Positions 52,528 to 61,729 of a DNA stretch of 64,000 nucleotides are shown here, one piece after another. Numbering within the stretch: the first letter of the stretch is position 1; each line of letters starts with the position of its first letter. The stretch is from NCBI RefSeq assembly GCF_001500065.1, contig NZ_LQIN01000023.1, positions 186,001-250,000 on the forward strand, in the 5' to 3' direction. A model generated the notes under the pieces. It was not told the DNA's origin and made no database searches. It saw only the letters and a list, made by a program, of their open reading frames with translations. This stretch comes from Mycobacterium sp. IS-3022 (GTDB taxonomy: Bacteria; Actinomycetota; Actinomycetes; Mycobacteriales; Mycobacteriaceae). The position numbers were made by a program, and so were the translations under genes.

Positions 52528-52533
52528 GGGCCC

Positions 52534-54096
52534 GTGACTTCGATGGTGACGCGAGAGGCGGCGGCTGACCAGGCCGTTCGCCGCAACGCGACCGGCGAGT
52601 CCGCTCCCGCGCGGGCGCAAGGTCGCACCTACCAGGTGCGCACCTACGGCTGCCAGATGAATGTGCACGACTCGGAGCGGCTGGCGGGGTTGCTGGAGGC
52701 CGCGGGGTACCACCGGGCCACCGACGGCGAGGACGCCGACGTGGTGGTGTTCAACACTTGCGCCGTACGCGAGAACGCCGACAACAAGCTCTACGGCAAC
52801 ATCAGCCACCTGGCGCCGCGCAAGCAGGCCGACCCCGACATGCAGATCGCCGTCGGCGGCTGCCTGGCCCAGAAGGACCGCGACGCCGTGCTACGTCGCG
52901 CGCCGTGGGTCGATGTCGTGTTCGGCACCCACAACATCGGATCGCTGCCCACGTTGCTGGAGCGCGCCCGACACAACCGGGCCGCCCAGGTCGAGATCGT
53001 CGATGCGCTGCAGGAATTCCCGTCCGCCCTGCCCGCCGCACGCGAATCCGCATACGCCGCTTGGGTGTCGATCTCGGTGGGCTGCAACAACACCTGCACG
53101 TTCTGCATCGTGCCTGCGCTGCGGGGCAAGGAAGTCGACCGCCGGCCCGGTGACGTGCTCGCCGAGGTGCAGACCCTGGTCGATCAAGGCGTTCTCGAGG
53201 TGACGCTGCTCGGCCAGAACGTCAACGCCTACGGCGTCTCGTTCGCCGACCCCGCCGAGCCGCGGAACCGGGGCGCGTTCGCCGAACTGCTGCGCGCCTG
53301 CGGCCGCATCGACGGGCTGGAGCGGCTGCGGTTCACCTCGCCGCACCCCGCCGAGTTCACCGACGACGTCATCGCCGCGATGGCCGAGACGCCGAATGTC
53401 TGTCCGACACTGCACATGCCGCTGCAGTCCGGGTCGGACCGCATCCTGCGGGCGATGCGACGGTCCTACCGCGCCGAGCGCTATCTCGGAATCATCGAGC
53501 GGGTGCGCGCCGCGATCCCAGACGCCGCGATCACCACCGATCTCATCGTCGGATTCCCGGGGGAGACCGAGGACGACTTCCAAGCCACGCTCGACGTCGT
53601 CGCGCGGGCACGGTTCGCGAGCGCCTTCACGTTCCAGTACTCGAAGCGACCCGGCACGCCGGCCGCCGAACTATCCGACCAGGTCCCCAAAGCCGTTGTG
53701 GCCGAACGCTACCAGCGCTTGATCGACCTCCAGGAGAAAATCTCGCTGGAGGAGAACCGCGCGCAGATCGGCCGCACCGTCGAAGTCCTGGTCGCGACCG
53801 GCGAGGGTCGCAAGGACGCCACGACGGCCAGAATGTCGGGCCGTGCCCGCGACGGCCGCCTGGTGCACTTCGACCCGGAGCGGCTCGACATCCGGCCCGG
53901 CGACATCGTGACCACGACGGTGACCGGCGCCGCCCCGCATCACCTGATCGCGGACTCGGCCGTGCACAGTCACCGGCGCACGCGCGCGGGGGACGCCCAC
54001 GCCGCCGGCCGGCGACCGCGCACCGGCGTGGGACTCGGCATGCCGGGCATCGGCGCGCCGGCCGAAACGCCGACAGCGACAGGATGTGCGCGATGA
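52534..54096 (+). CDS. miaB: tRNA (N6-isopentenyladenosine-C2)-methylthiotransferase MiaB
   Basis: The 520-residue radical SAM enzyme adds the methylthio group to i6A37 of tRNA. The N-terminal MTTase domain has three cluster cysteines in [21 protein letters not shown] and VGGCLAQKD. The radical SAM motif is [13 protein letters not shown]. The TRAM domain is near residue 420 ([18 protein letters not shown]). A basic, low-complexity tail follows. The start is from the leaderless -10. It overlaps the next gene by 4 nt. Confidence 0.94.
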   Translation: MTSMVTREAAADQAVRRNATGESAPARAQGRTYQVRTYGCQMNVHDSERLAGLLEAAGYHRATDGEDADVVVFNTCAVRENADNKLYGNISHLAPRKQADPDMQIAVGGCLAQKDRDAVLRRAPWVDVVFGTHNIGSLPTLLERARHNRAAQVEIVDALQEFPSALPAARESAYAAWVSISVGCNNTCTFCIVPALRGKEVDRRPGDVLAEVQTLVDQGVLEVTLLGQNVNAYGVSFADPAEPRNRGAFAELLRACGRIDGLERLRFTSPHPAEFTDDVIAAMAETPNVCPTLHMPLQSGSDRILRAMRRSYRAERYLGIIERVRAAIPDAAITTDLIVGFPGETEDDFQATLDVVARARFASAFTFQYSKRPGTPAAELSDQVPKAVVAERYQRLIDLQEKISLEENRAQIGRTVEVLVATGEGRKDATTARMSGRARDGRLVHFDPERLDIRPGDIVTTTVTGAAPHHLIADSAVHSHRRTRAGDAHAAGRRPRTGVGLGMPGIGAPAETPTATGCAR

Positions 54097-54677
54097 CGTC
54101 GCCCGACGACAACGGCTTCGAGGAGTACAAGAGCGACATCGAAGCCGCCGAACGCCGCGTCGCGGGCGAGATCGACCCCGGCGCGCGGGCTCTGGTCATC
54201 GCCATCGGCGTCTTCGTGCTGCTGGTGTCGTTCGTGCTGCCGCACACCGGAGATGCCCGCGGTTTGGACGTTCTCATCGGGAGCGAAACGGCGGCCCGCG
54301 AGGGGATCTCCCTGCCGTCGCGCGTATTCGTTTGGCTGGTACTGGTATTCGGCGTCGGATTCTCGATGCTGGCGCTTCTCACCCGGCGGTGGGCGCTGGC
54401 GTGGGTTGCGTTGGCCGGGTCGACGGTGGCGACGCTGCTCGGCCTGCTGGCGGTGTGGTCGCGCCAAACGGCCGCCGACCCCTATCCGGGTCCCGGAATC
54501 GGGCTCATCCTCGCGTGGATCGCGGTGGGACTGGTGACGTTTCACTGGGCGCGCGCTGTGTGGTCGCGCACCGCGCTGCAGTTGGCCGCCGAGGAGGAAC
54601 GCCGCAGGGCTGCCGCCGAGCGGCAGAAGAGGGGACTGCTCGACGGCCTCGACGACGACGGTTCGACCGAAAACTGA
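54093..54677 (+). CDS. four-TM membrane protein (Rv2732c-like)
   Basis: The 194-residue protein has four predicted membrane segments (about residues 31-51, 76-97, 103-120 and 135-152) and a charged, coiled-coil C-terminus with [18 protein letters not shown]. It matches M. tuberculosis Rv2732c in order and size and is always next to miaB. Function is unknown. The ATG overlaps the miaB stop by 4 nt. Confidence 0.8.
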   Translation: MTSPDDNGFEEYKSDIEAAERRVAGEIDPGARALVIAIGVFVLLVSFVLPHTGDARGLDVLIGSETAAREGISLPSRVFVWLVLVFGVGFSMLALLTRRWALAWVALAGSTVATLLGLLAVWSRQTAADPYPGPGIGLILAWIAVGLVTFHWARAVWSRTALQLAAEEERRRAAAERQKRGLLDGLDDDGSTEN

Positions 54678-54706
54678 CCCACCCCACGGCCGCCACGCCG
54701 GACGGC

Positions 54707-55228
54707 TTACTTCTGGGTGGGACAGGCCTCGATCGGAACCTTCATCGCGAGGTCGCCCTGCTTCTCGAAGTGAAACGTCATGTCCACCGACTTGCCGGGC
54801 TTCGCGGATTCCCGCAGCCCCTCCACGCTGGCCGTGAAGGGCCGGTCCACGGCGCCGTCGCCGACGTCTTCGATCGGTTGGCCGGCGGCGATCGTGGTCT
54901 CAGGCGGTATCTGCAGCGTCGCATCGGGAGACAGCCGAATCGCCGCGGCGGCGGGTGTCTCGATGCCGAGCAGACGTTCCGGCTCGGTGATCCGGTTGTT
55001 CGTCACGGTGAACGTGAGCGCCGCAGCATCGCCGACCTGGATGGCGCACGACCCAGGTATGAACCGCGGCACGATGAATGCGTTCTCGACCGACGTCGTC
55101 TCGGTCTCCGAACCCGCGCCCCGGTTCGACGAGCCCATGTTCGGATCGCCGCCGCAACCGGCGACCAGCACGCTCGTCACCAAACCGGCCGCCGCAACGT
55201 GACGCCGTGAAACGGTAAGTGTCTTCAT
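54707..55228 (-). CDS. LpqE-like lipoprotein
   Basis: The 173-residue lipoprotein has a signal with lipobox SVLVAGC (Cys25), then a Ser/Gly-rich spacer and a beta-sandwich-like domain. ALTFTVTNNRITEPERLLGI and the end HFEKQGDLAMKVPIEACP resemble mycobacterial LpqE and PCu(A)C-type copper-chaperone-like lipoproteins. A clear copper-binding His/Met motif is not visible, so a metal role is doubtful. Confidence 0.72.
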   Translation of the reverse strand: MKTLTVSRRHVAAAGLVTSVLVAGCGGDPNMGSSNRGAGSETETTSVENAFIVPRFIPGSCAIQVGDAAALTFTVTNNRITEPERLLGIETPAAAAIRLSPDATLQIPPETTIAAGQPIEDVGDGAVDRPFTASVEGLRESAKPGKSVDMTFHFEKQGDLAMKVPIEACPTQK

Positions 55229-55237
55229 CTGAGGTAC

Positions 55238-57064
55238 CTAACTCGAATCTGTTGCCGGGCTGAGGTTCTGATCCTGCGGAGCAGCCGAGGTGGTGGTGCG
55301 GCTGCCGCGCAGCTGCCGCGCGGTGTTGATCAACCCCACCAGGCTGAAGGCCTGCGGCGTGTTTCCCAGATGCCTTCCGCGCACCGGGTCGTATTCCTCG
55401 CTGAGCATCCCGACATCATTGCGCAATCCGAGCAGCCGCTCGAACATATCGGTGGCCGCCTCCATGCGGCCAATGCCTGCCAGCGCATCGGCCAGCCAGA
55501 AGCTGCAGGCCAGGAAAACGCCTTCCCCTCCGGGTAACCCGTCATCGGTTTTCTCCGGCCGATAACGCAGGACGAACCCGCCGTGGCTGAGCTCCGCCTG
55601 TACGGCGTCGACGGTGCCAACGACCCGTGGGTCGTCCCACGGCAGGAACCCCAGCCGGGGGATCAGCAGCAGCGCGGCGTCGAGCTCATCGGAGCCGTAG
55701 GCCTGGGTGAAGGTGTTCCGGTCGACGTCGAATCCGTTCGCGCACACGTCGCGGTGGATCTCGTCGCGCAGCGCGCGCCACTTCTCGACGGGTCCGTCCA
55801 GGCCCTGCTCCTCGACGCTGCGCACCGCGCGGTCGACCCCGGCCCACGCCGTCACCTTGGAATGTACGAACTGCCGTTGCGGGCCTCGCACCTCCCACAA
55901 GCTGTTGTCGGGCTGGCGCCAGTTCCCCTCGAGGTAGTCGAGCAGCGCACGTTGAACGTCCCACGCCGTGTCGTTCGAGGGCAGACCCGCGTCGCGGGCC
56001 AAATGGAGTCCGTCGAGCACCTCGCCCCAGACGTCGAGCTGGAACTGGTCGGCGGCGCCGTTGCCCACCCGCACCGGTGCCGACCCCTCGTAACCCGACA
56101 GCCACGGCAACGACATCTCGGGCAGCCGGCGCCGGCCGTCGAGCCCGTACATGATCTGCAGCTGCGCCGGGTCCCCGGCCACCGCGCGCACCAGCCATTC
56201 CCGCCACTCGCGGGCTTCGGCGACGAACCCCGTGCCGAGCAGCGCCTGCAGGGTGAACGTCGCGTCGCGCAGCCAGCAGTAGCGGTAGTCCCAGTTGCGC
56301 ATCCCGCCGATCTCCTCGGGCAGCGACGTGGTCGCGGCGGCGACGATGCCTCCAGTGGGCGAATACGTCAGCGCCTTGAGTAGCACCAGCGAGCGGCGCA
56401 CCGCGCCGTCCCACGGTCCGGTGTAGGAGCACCGTGACATCCATTCGGCCCAGAACCGTTCGGTGTCGTGCAGGGCTTGCCCGGCGGCCACGGGCTGCGG
56501 CCGCGGCAGGTGCGACAGCTGATGGGTGAGCACGAACGGGATGCGCTGCCCGGCCGCCACGTCGAATTCGGCGAACGTGGTCAGCTCGCGTCCCTCTGTG
56601 GGCACGGGGGTGCGCAGCCACACCGAGTCCGGCCCGGCGACAGCGGACAGGTCGTCACCGCTTCGGCGCACCCAGGGCACCACGTGCCCGTAGTCGAACC
56701 GCAGCCGCAGCCTCATGCGCATCGGTACCCGGCCGCTGACTCCTTCGACGATCCGCACCACCTCGGCGGACTCGTCGCGCGGAGGCATGAAGTCGACGAC
56801 GCGCACCGTCCCCTCCGGCGTGTCCCATTCGCTGTCGAGTACCAGCGAGTCACCGCGGTAGGCCCGCCGGGTCGCCGGCCCGCCCGATGCCGGCGCCAGT
56901 CGCCACGTGCCCGCGGGATCGTCGTCGAGCAGCGCGGCGAAGCATGCCGGCGAGTCGAAGCGCGGCAGGCACAGCCAGTCGATCGCACCTTCTCGGGAGA
57001 CCAACGCCGCGGTCTGAAGATCGCCCAGCAGCGCGTAGTCCTCGATCGGAGCCACGCCGTTCAC
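55238..57064 (-). CDS. glycoside hydrolase family 15 protein (glucoamylase/trehalase-like)
   Basis: The 608-residue protein has a beta-rich N-terminal domain starting PIEDYALLGDLQTAALVSRE and GAIDWLCLPRFDSPACFAALL, then a GH15 (alpha/alpha) barrel with RNWDYRYCWLRDATFTLQAL, one acid-rich catalytic region, and CSFWLADALAGIGRMEAAT late. Mycobacterial GH15 enzymes of this sort have shown trehalase activity. The substrate here is untested. GTG 57064 overlaps the upstream dehydrogenase stop by 4 nt; the longer open frame reads through it antisense-like and is rejected. Confidence 0.88.
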   Translation of the reverse strand: MNGVAPIEDYALLGDLQTAALVSREGAIDWLCLPRFDSPACFAALLDDDPAGTWRLAPASGGPATRRAYRGDSLVLDSEWDTPEGTVRVVDFMPPRDESAEVVRIVEGVSGRVPMRMRLRLRFDYGHVVPWVRRSGDDLSAVAGPDSVWLRTPVPTEGRELTTFAEFDVAAGQRIPFVLTHQLSHLPRPQPVAAGQALHDTERFWAEWMSRCSYTGPWDGAVRRSLVLLKALTYSPTGGIVAAATTSLPEEIGGMRNWDYRYCWLRDATFTLQALLGTGFVAEAREWREWLVRAVAGDPAQLQIMYGLDGRRRLPEMSLPWLSGYEGSAPVRVGNGAADQFQLDVWGEVLDGLHLARDAGLPSNDTAWDVQRALLDYLEGNWRQPDNSLWEVRGPQRQFVHSKVTAWAGVDRAVRSVEEQGLDGPVEKWRALRDEIHRDVCANGFDVDRNTFTQAYGSDELDAALLLIPRLGFLPWDDPRVVGTVDAVQAELSHGGFVLRYRPEKTDDGLPGGEGVFLACSFWLADALAGIGRMEAATDMFERLLGLRNDVGMLSEEYDPVRGRHLGNTPQAFSLVGLINTARQLRGSRTTTSAAPQDQNLSPATDSS

Positions 57065-58122
57065 CTCGAGCCCTGGTCGAGCGTGACGACCACTTTGACG
57101 TCGTCGCCCTGGCCGGAAAAGGCCTCCGCGAACCGGCTCAGCGGCACGCGGCGCGTGATCAAACCGGTCAACCACGCCGGATCGGCCTTGGCCAGCGCCT
57201 CGGCGGCCTGACGGTAGTGGCGCAGGTTGGCGTTGACCGACCCGACCACTGCGTCGTTCTCGAGGACGATCTCGCGGTTGATGCTGCCGGCATCGACCCG
57301 CAGCGTTCGGCCCGCCGCCGACACCCCGGTCAGGCAGACCACGCCGTTGGCACTGGTGTTGGCGATCGCATCGAAGACGACCTTGCTGGCTCCGGTGGCC
57401 TCGATCACCACATCGGGTTGCAGATGGCCGGCGACCTCGTCGACATCGGCGTGGTGGTAGGTCGCGCCCAGCGCTGCGGCGAGCGCGGGCTTGGGACCGT
57501 CGGCGACGCGGTCGAGTACATGGACGTCGAGCCCTCGTTGCGCGCCCAGCAGCGCGGCGAGCAGCCCGATGGGCCCCGCGCCGGTGACCAGCACCCGCTC
57601 GGGCTCGAACCATGTGCGCTCGCCGATCAGGCGGACCTGCTCCCACGCCTTGGCCACCACGGTGGTGGGCTCCATCAGCACACCGACCTCGGCCAGCCCC
57701 GGATCGAGCTTGACCGCGTAATCCGTTTCCACGCACCAGAGTTCGCTGCCGAAGCCGTCGAGTGCCTTGATGCCCCGCTCGGTGTAGCGCCCGTTGCGGC
57801 ACATGTCGAACTCGCCACGCGCACACGCCCCGCAGGGCACCGGGTCGGGTCTGCGCACCACCCCGACGACCAGGTCGCCGGTGTGGAACTCGCTGTCCTC
57901 GGGTGCTCGCGCGACCCGGCCGAGCGACTCATGGCCCAACACCAGCCGGTCGCGGTGTGGCGGCGGCCAGCCGTATTCGGCGCGCACGATCTCCTTGTCG
58001 GTTCCGCAGATGCCGATCGCGAGCCCTTCGACCAACAACTCGTCTGGACCGGGAGTGGGATCGGCGAGGTCTTCCACTCGCAGCGACTGCGCTTTGGTCG
58101 GGTCAACGGTGAGGGCTTGCAT
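57061..58122 (-). CDS. zinc-dependent glucose 1-dehydrogenase-like MDR protein
   Basis: The 353-residue medium-chain dehydrogenase has the catalytic zinc Cys in AIGICGTDKEIV, the His-Glu pair in LVLGHESLGRV, the structural cysteines VPCGACARGEFDMC and the NAD(P) loop VLVTGAGPIGLLAALLGA. Spacing and DPVPCGACARG match archaeal-type glucose 1-dehydrogenase. It is coupled to the GH15 gene, which suggests that a glucose released by GH15 is oxidised to gluconolactone. That pathway link is inference. Confidence 0.8.
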   Translation of the reverse strand: MQALTVDPTKAQSLRVEDLADPTPGPDELLVEGLAIGICGTDKEIVRAEYGWPPPHRDRLVLGHESLGRVARAPEDSEFHTGDLVVGVVRRPDPVPCGACARGEFDMCRNGRYTERGIKALDGFGSELWCVETDYAVKLDPGLAEVGVLMEPTTVVAKAWEQVRLIGERTWFEPERVLVTGAGPIGLLAALLGAQRGLDVHVLDRVADGPKPALAAALGATYHHADVDEVAGHLQPDVVIEATGASKVVFDAIANTSANGVVCLTGVSAAGRTLRVDAGSINREIVLENDAVVGSVNANLRHYRQAAEALAKADPAWLTGLITRRVPLSRFAEAFSGQGDDVKVVVTLDQGSR

Positions 58123-58202
58123 GATGGGACGGGTTCCCCGCGAACCGCGTCCCTATACGTTCGGCGGCCGACCGGCGCACTCGGGCAACACGGCCCATTT
58201 CT

Positions 58203-58229
58203 GTTTGCTGGAATTGCGACTCCGGGTTC
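58203..58229 (+). promoter_or_regulatory. weak SigF-like promoter before sigma factor gene
   Basis: GTTT (58203-58206), 17 nt, then GGGTTC (58224-58229) roughly match the SigF consensus (GTTT-N15/16-GGGTAT). If real, it would make the sigma factor partly self- or SigF-controlled. The 240-bp gap has no other clear element. Confidence 0.25.
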
Positions 58230-58362
58230 ACGGGGTCCTATCAGATTTCTTTCAGGTTGCGGTACTACTACGCCGATAGTCTGCGCTTACAGGCCGGTGG
58301 ACAGCGCCCAGCCGAACGGTGGGCGGTCCGGTCCGACGTCAATACCGAGAGGGGAGGCCGTC

Positions 58363-59220
58363 ATGGTATCGGCCCTGCTGGAGGCTGACTATCGCGTCGA
58401 TTTCGTGGACCCGACGGGTGATGCGGACGCGGCAGGGACTCACGAAGACGACTACGACGACGTGCACCCGCAGTGTTGCGAGCTGCGCCGCACGCCGCAG
58501 GGGCCGCGATGGGACTCGCTTCGTTGCCGGATCATCACCAGGTGTTTGCCCCTGGCCGACCATATCGCGGGCCGCTTCGTCGGCCGCGGCGAATCGGCCG
58601 ACGACCTGAGGCAGGTGGCCCGGCTGGGCCTGATCAAGGCGATCGACCGCTACGACCCAGATAAGGGGCCGTTTCTCGGCTACGCCGTACCGACGATCAT
58701 GGGCGAGGTTCGCCGCCACTTCCGCGACCACACCTGGGTCATGCACGTGCCCCGCAGGATCAAGGACACCCGTCAGCGCGTGCGCGCCGCGATCGGTCCG
58801 ATGGCACAGCGCCTCGGCCGGGCGCCGACGGCCACCGAACTGGCCGACGAACTCGGTGTCGACCGAGACGAGGTGGTGCAGTCGGTCGATGCAGCCGTCG
58901 CGTACCGACCGTCGTCGCTGGACGCGGCGGCCCCAGGTGATGGGAAATCCGAACCGGTCGCCGCACGACAGGGCCTCGACGACCCGCGCTACAGCAGCGT
59001 CGAGGACGCGCTGACGGTCGCCGGACTGGTGAGCACGCTCACCGAGCGTGAACGGCTGATCCTGCGCCTGCGGTTCTGTGAGAACCTGCCGCAGAGCCAA
59101 ATCGGCCGGCGCCTCGGCGTTTCGCAGGTGCAGGTGTCGCGGCTGCTCGCCGCGACGCTGGAGCGACTCCGGCAATCTTGCCGCGAGGAATCCGCGGCAA
59201 TGGGTATGTCAGTCGCATGA
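58363..59220 (+). CDS. SigB/SigF/SigG-group RNA polymerase sigma factor
   Basis: The 285-residue sigma-70 family protein has region 2 (ADDLRQVARLGLIKAIDRYD, then AVPTIMGEVRRHFRDHTWVM), region 3 (RLGRAPTATELADELGVDRD) and the region 4 helix-turn-helix (LPQSQIGRRLGVSQVQVSRL). The HTWVMHVPRRIKD signature is that of the SigF/SigB stress group of actinobacteria. No anti-sigma gene is recognised next to it. ATG 58363 follows GAGGGGAGG. Confidence 0.9.
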   Translation: MVSALLEADYRVDFVDPTGDADAAGTHEDDYDDVHPQCCELRRTPQGPRWDSLRCRIITRCLPLADHIAGRFVGRGESADDLRQVARLGLIKAIDRYDPDKGPFLGYAVPTIMGEVRRHFRDHTWVMHVPRRIKDTRQRVRAAIGPMAQRLGRAPTATELADELGVDRDEVVQSVDAAVAYRPSSLDAAAPGDGKSEPVAARQGLDDPRYSSVEDALTVAGLVSTLTERERLILRLRFCENLPQSQIGRRLGVSQVQVSRLLAATLERLRQSCREESAAMGMSVA

Positions 59221-59561
59221 TTGTGCTACGGATAGTGCTTTTCGCCGGCGTCGCCGCGGTGATCGTCGGCGTCGTGGGCTTGCTCGCTCCCGTTTCGGCA
59301 TCGCCCGAGAATCGGACGATCGAGTGCGGCAGCGCGGTGGCGCCCGACCTGTCCGCCGCCCGCGCACACGACGACGGCAGCGCAGCCAACATCCCGGTTC
59401 CCGGTGGGGTGGTCGCCGACACCGACTTCACGCGGCTGTGTCAGATGAATCTCGAAGATCGACGCATATGGACGATCACGCTCGCGGTCGCGGGACTCGT
59501 CGCCGTCGCAGGTGCGCTCGTGTTGGGCGCGCGCTGGAAGCGAGGCGCGCGGTCCACGTAG
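59217..59561 (+). CDS. two-TM membrane protein
   Basis: The 114-residue protein has membrane segments at about residues 3-23 and 82-102. The exposed loop between them contains two cysteines (IECGSAVAPD and RLCQMNLED), presumably on the outer face. No family is recognised. The ATG overlaps the sigma-factor stop by 4 nt, so the two are coexpressed. A regulatory partnership is possible but unsupported. Confidence 0.6.
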   Translation: MIVLRIVLFAGVAAVIVGVVGLLAPVSASPENRTIECGSAVAPDLSAARAHDDGSAANIPVPGGVVADTDFTRLCQMNLEDRRIWTITLAVAGLVAVAGALVLGARWKRGARST

Positions 59562-59653
59562 CCGGCCCGTCCACCGCTTCGGCGGTCCGGGCCGCCGCTT
59601 GCCGCCGGCGGCCGGACCGTGCCGTGTGCATACTGATTTCAGGAGGTAAACCT

Positions 59654-60733
59654 TTGCAGGCCAAGCAGTTTCGAGTCGGAGCGGCCGCCGCGGCAGCACT
59701 CGTGGCGGTCGGCGGGTGTACTGTGCAGTCGAGTCCGCAGGACGGGTCGACATCGACTCCGGCGTCGACGCCGACTCCGGCAGCGACGCCGTTGACCGAG
59801 GCTTCGCCGCCTTCGGCGCTCGACCGCACCGGCTACGCCGATCTGGTGGAACGTGTCAGCCCGAGCGTGGTGACCGTCGAGCGCGACGGCGGCGTCGGCA
59901 GTGGTGTGGTGCTTCGCCCCGACGTCGTGGTGACCAATGCGCATGTCGTCGGCGACGCCCGCGAGGTGACCGTCATAACCGCCGACGAGGAACGCACGCC
60001 CGGCGTGGTGGTGGGCACGGACGAGGTGACCGACCTGGCCGTGGTGCGCACGCAAGGCCAGGATCTGCCGGTGCCGCAGTTCCGCGAGGATCTGCCCCGC
60101 CCCGGTGAGGTCGCCGTGGCGATCGGGAGTCCGCTGGGATTTCAGAACTCTGTCACCGTCGGCGTCATCTCGGGCCTGCACCGAGACATCCCCGGCTCGG
60201 CGGCCAAAACGCAGTCGTTGGTGGATCTGATCCAGACCGACGCGCCCATCTCGCCGGGTAACTCCGGCGGCGCCTTGCTCGACGCCGACGGCCGGGTCGT
60301 CGGGATCAACGAGGCGTACATCCCGCCGGCGGTGGGCGCGGTGTCGTTGGGGTTCGCGATCCCAGCGGCAACGGTGCTCGACGTGGCGAATCAACTCCTC
60401 GCCGACGGCGAGGCCACGCACCCGTATCTCGGTATCTCCCTTGGCCGGCTGACCCCGGCGATCCAGCAGTTGCGGGGCGTGCAGGTCGACCGCGGTGCTT
60501 TGGTGACCAGCGTGGATCCCGGAGCGCCGGCAGCCCTCGCGGGGCTCAGGCCCGGCGACGTGATCGTCGAGTTCGCCGGCAAGCCGGTGAATTCTGTCGA
60601 GGACCTACTGGGCGGCTTGCGCCAGACGCAGCCGGGTTCCGAGCAACCGATGGTGTTCATGCGCGGAGGTGACCGTGAGCAAACGACCGTGACGATCGGT
60701 TCGCGCACCGGCTCGCTATCGCGACCGGGCTAG
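59654..60733 (+). CDS. HtrA-like trypsin/PDZ lipoprotein protease
   Basis: The 359-residue protease has a lipobox VAVGGC (Cys22), a Ser/Thr/Pro-rich spacer and a trypsin-like domain with His in VVTNAHVVGDA, Asp in DEVTDLAVVRTQ and the nucleophile Ser in SPGNSGGALLDADG. A PDZ domain follows (about residues 265-345; LGISLGRLTPAI, RPGDVIVEFAGKPV). It should act in envelope protein quality control. TTG 59654 is chosen because AGGAGGT (59641-59647) is 6 nt upstream and no ATG/GTG fits the signal peptide. Confidence 0.87.
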   Translation: MQAKQFRVGAAAAAALVAVGGCTVQSSPQDGSTSTPASTPTPAATPLTEASPPSALDRTGYADLVERVSPSVVTVERDGGVGSGVVLRPDVVVTNAHVVGDAREVTVITADEERTPGVVVGTDEVTDLAVVRTQGQDLPVPQFREDLPRPGEVAVAIGSPLGFQNSVTVGVISGLHRDIPGSAAKTQSLVDLIQTDAPISPGNSGGALLDADGRVVGINEAYIPPAVGAVSLGFAIPAATVLDVANQLLADGEATHPYLGISLGRLTPAIQQLRGVQVDRGALVTSVDPGAPAALAGLRPGDVIVEFAGKPVNSVEDLLGGLRQTQPGSEQPMVFMRGGDREQTTVTIGSRTGSLSRPG

Positions 60734-61167
60734 CACCCGGCCGTGATGTCGAACGCCGCGGTCGCCGGGCGGTGGGGGTCCTCGGCGAAGAACCCGTAGC
60801 CGGTGCCGTTGATCGTGATCCGCCCGTTGTCGCGGGTTGCCCGCAGCTGACCGACGCCACCCTTCCACGCGGAACCGGTGAACCCGCCGAGGTCGCGGAT
60901 CTTGACGACCTGCGCGTCGGGGCCATCGTCGGTATCGACGATGGCCGTGAAACCCGTGTCCGCATCCCCACTTTCGATGGTCAACAGCCAGTTCACCTTG
61001 GCGCAGCTGACGTAGTACCGGTCACCGGTGGGCTGCGAGTTGATGGACACCGTCGCGGCGCCGCCCATGGTGTCGGGTGAAGCCGGCGAAGGCGAGGAGC
61101 AGCCCGAGAGCCCTGCGGTCAGCAACAGCGCTGCCGCGGTGCGCGCGACGCTGACATCTTCGACCAT
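60730..61167 (-). CDS. LpqH/LppE-family lipoprotein
   Basis: The 145-residue protein has lipobox LSGC, a Ser/Pro spacer and the LpqH-like domain VNWLLTIESGDAD, VKIRDLGGFTGSAWKGGV and TINGTGYGFFAEDP, with a closing AFDITAGC. The cysteines in YYVSCAKV and the last residue probably form a disulfide. This is the mycobacterial 19-kDa-antigen family (surface lipoprotein). It overlaps the HtrA-like gene by 4 bp and is divergent from a paralogue. Confidence 0.82.
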   Translation of the reverse strand: MVEDVSVARTAAALLLTAGLSGCSSPSPASPDTMGGAATVSINSQPTGDRYYVSCAKVNWLLTIESGDADTGFTAIVDTDDGPDAQVVKIRDLGGFTGSAWKGGVGQLRATRDNGRITINGTGYGFFAEDPHRPATAAFDITAGC

Positions 61168-61311
61168 GACCGGACCTTCGGGAGTCGGGTCAAAGTGATA
61201 CCCGCAATGGCTGCCGGTCATACGCCGGAGGTATACAGCAAATCTCCGTGGGGAATGCGAACGTCAGCGCCCGGCGAAGACGAGTAGCCGGGAAGTCATC
61301 GAGGCGGCACC

Positions 61312-61725
61312 ATGGACAAACGATTCGCCGTTGCAACAGCAGCCGTGCTGATGATCCCGACGGGATGCGCGTCGGGCCCGGAACTGCTGGCCAAGCACCT
61401 CGTCCACGTGAGCATCGACGGGAAGGACGCCGGCGGGCACCTCGTCGAGTGCACCCAGGTGGGGTGGCTGTGGAATCTCGAGACGCTCGAGCAGACGCCC
61501 GGCCTCATCGCTCAGGTTCGCACCGGAGATCGGGTCGTCGCACGATCGGTGCAGATCAACAACCTGGGCGGGTTCACGGGCAGCTATTGGGACAAGACCA
61601 CCGGTGATGCCGACGCCAGCCTGGTGGACGGTGAGTTCACGATCACCGGCACGGCGGTCGGGTTCTTCCACGACGATCCGGGCGAACGCACCACCGCGCC
61701 GTTCGAGATCTCCACCGACTGCTGA
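61312..61725 (+). CDS. LpqH/LppE-family lipoprotein (paralogue)
   Basis: The 137-residue lipoprotein has lipobox MIPTGC and the same fold as its divergent neighbour: GHLVECTQVGWLWNLE, QINNLGGFTGSYWDKT and TITGTAVGFFHDDP, ending FEISTDC. Gene duplication and inversion probably created the pair. It is followed by the convergent DUF349 gene after 4 bp. Confidence 0.82.
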   Translation: MDKRFAVATAAVLMIPTGCASGPELLAKHLVHVSIDGKDAGGHLVECTQVGWLWNLETLEQTPGLIAQVRTGDRVVARSVQINNLGGFTGSYWDKTTGDADASLVDGEFTITGTAVGFFHDDPGERTTAPFEISTDC

Positions 61726-61729
61726 GCGC

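Noticed and set aside
57065..57826. Upstream extension of the GH15 frame by 254 codons
   Set aside because: It lies wholly within the glucose-dehydrogenase gene on the same strand, has a repetitive Arg/Gly-rich composition, and the GH15 domain begins right after GTG 57064.
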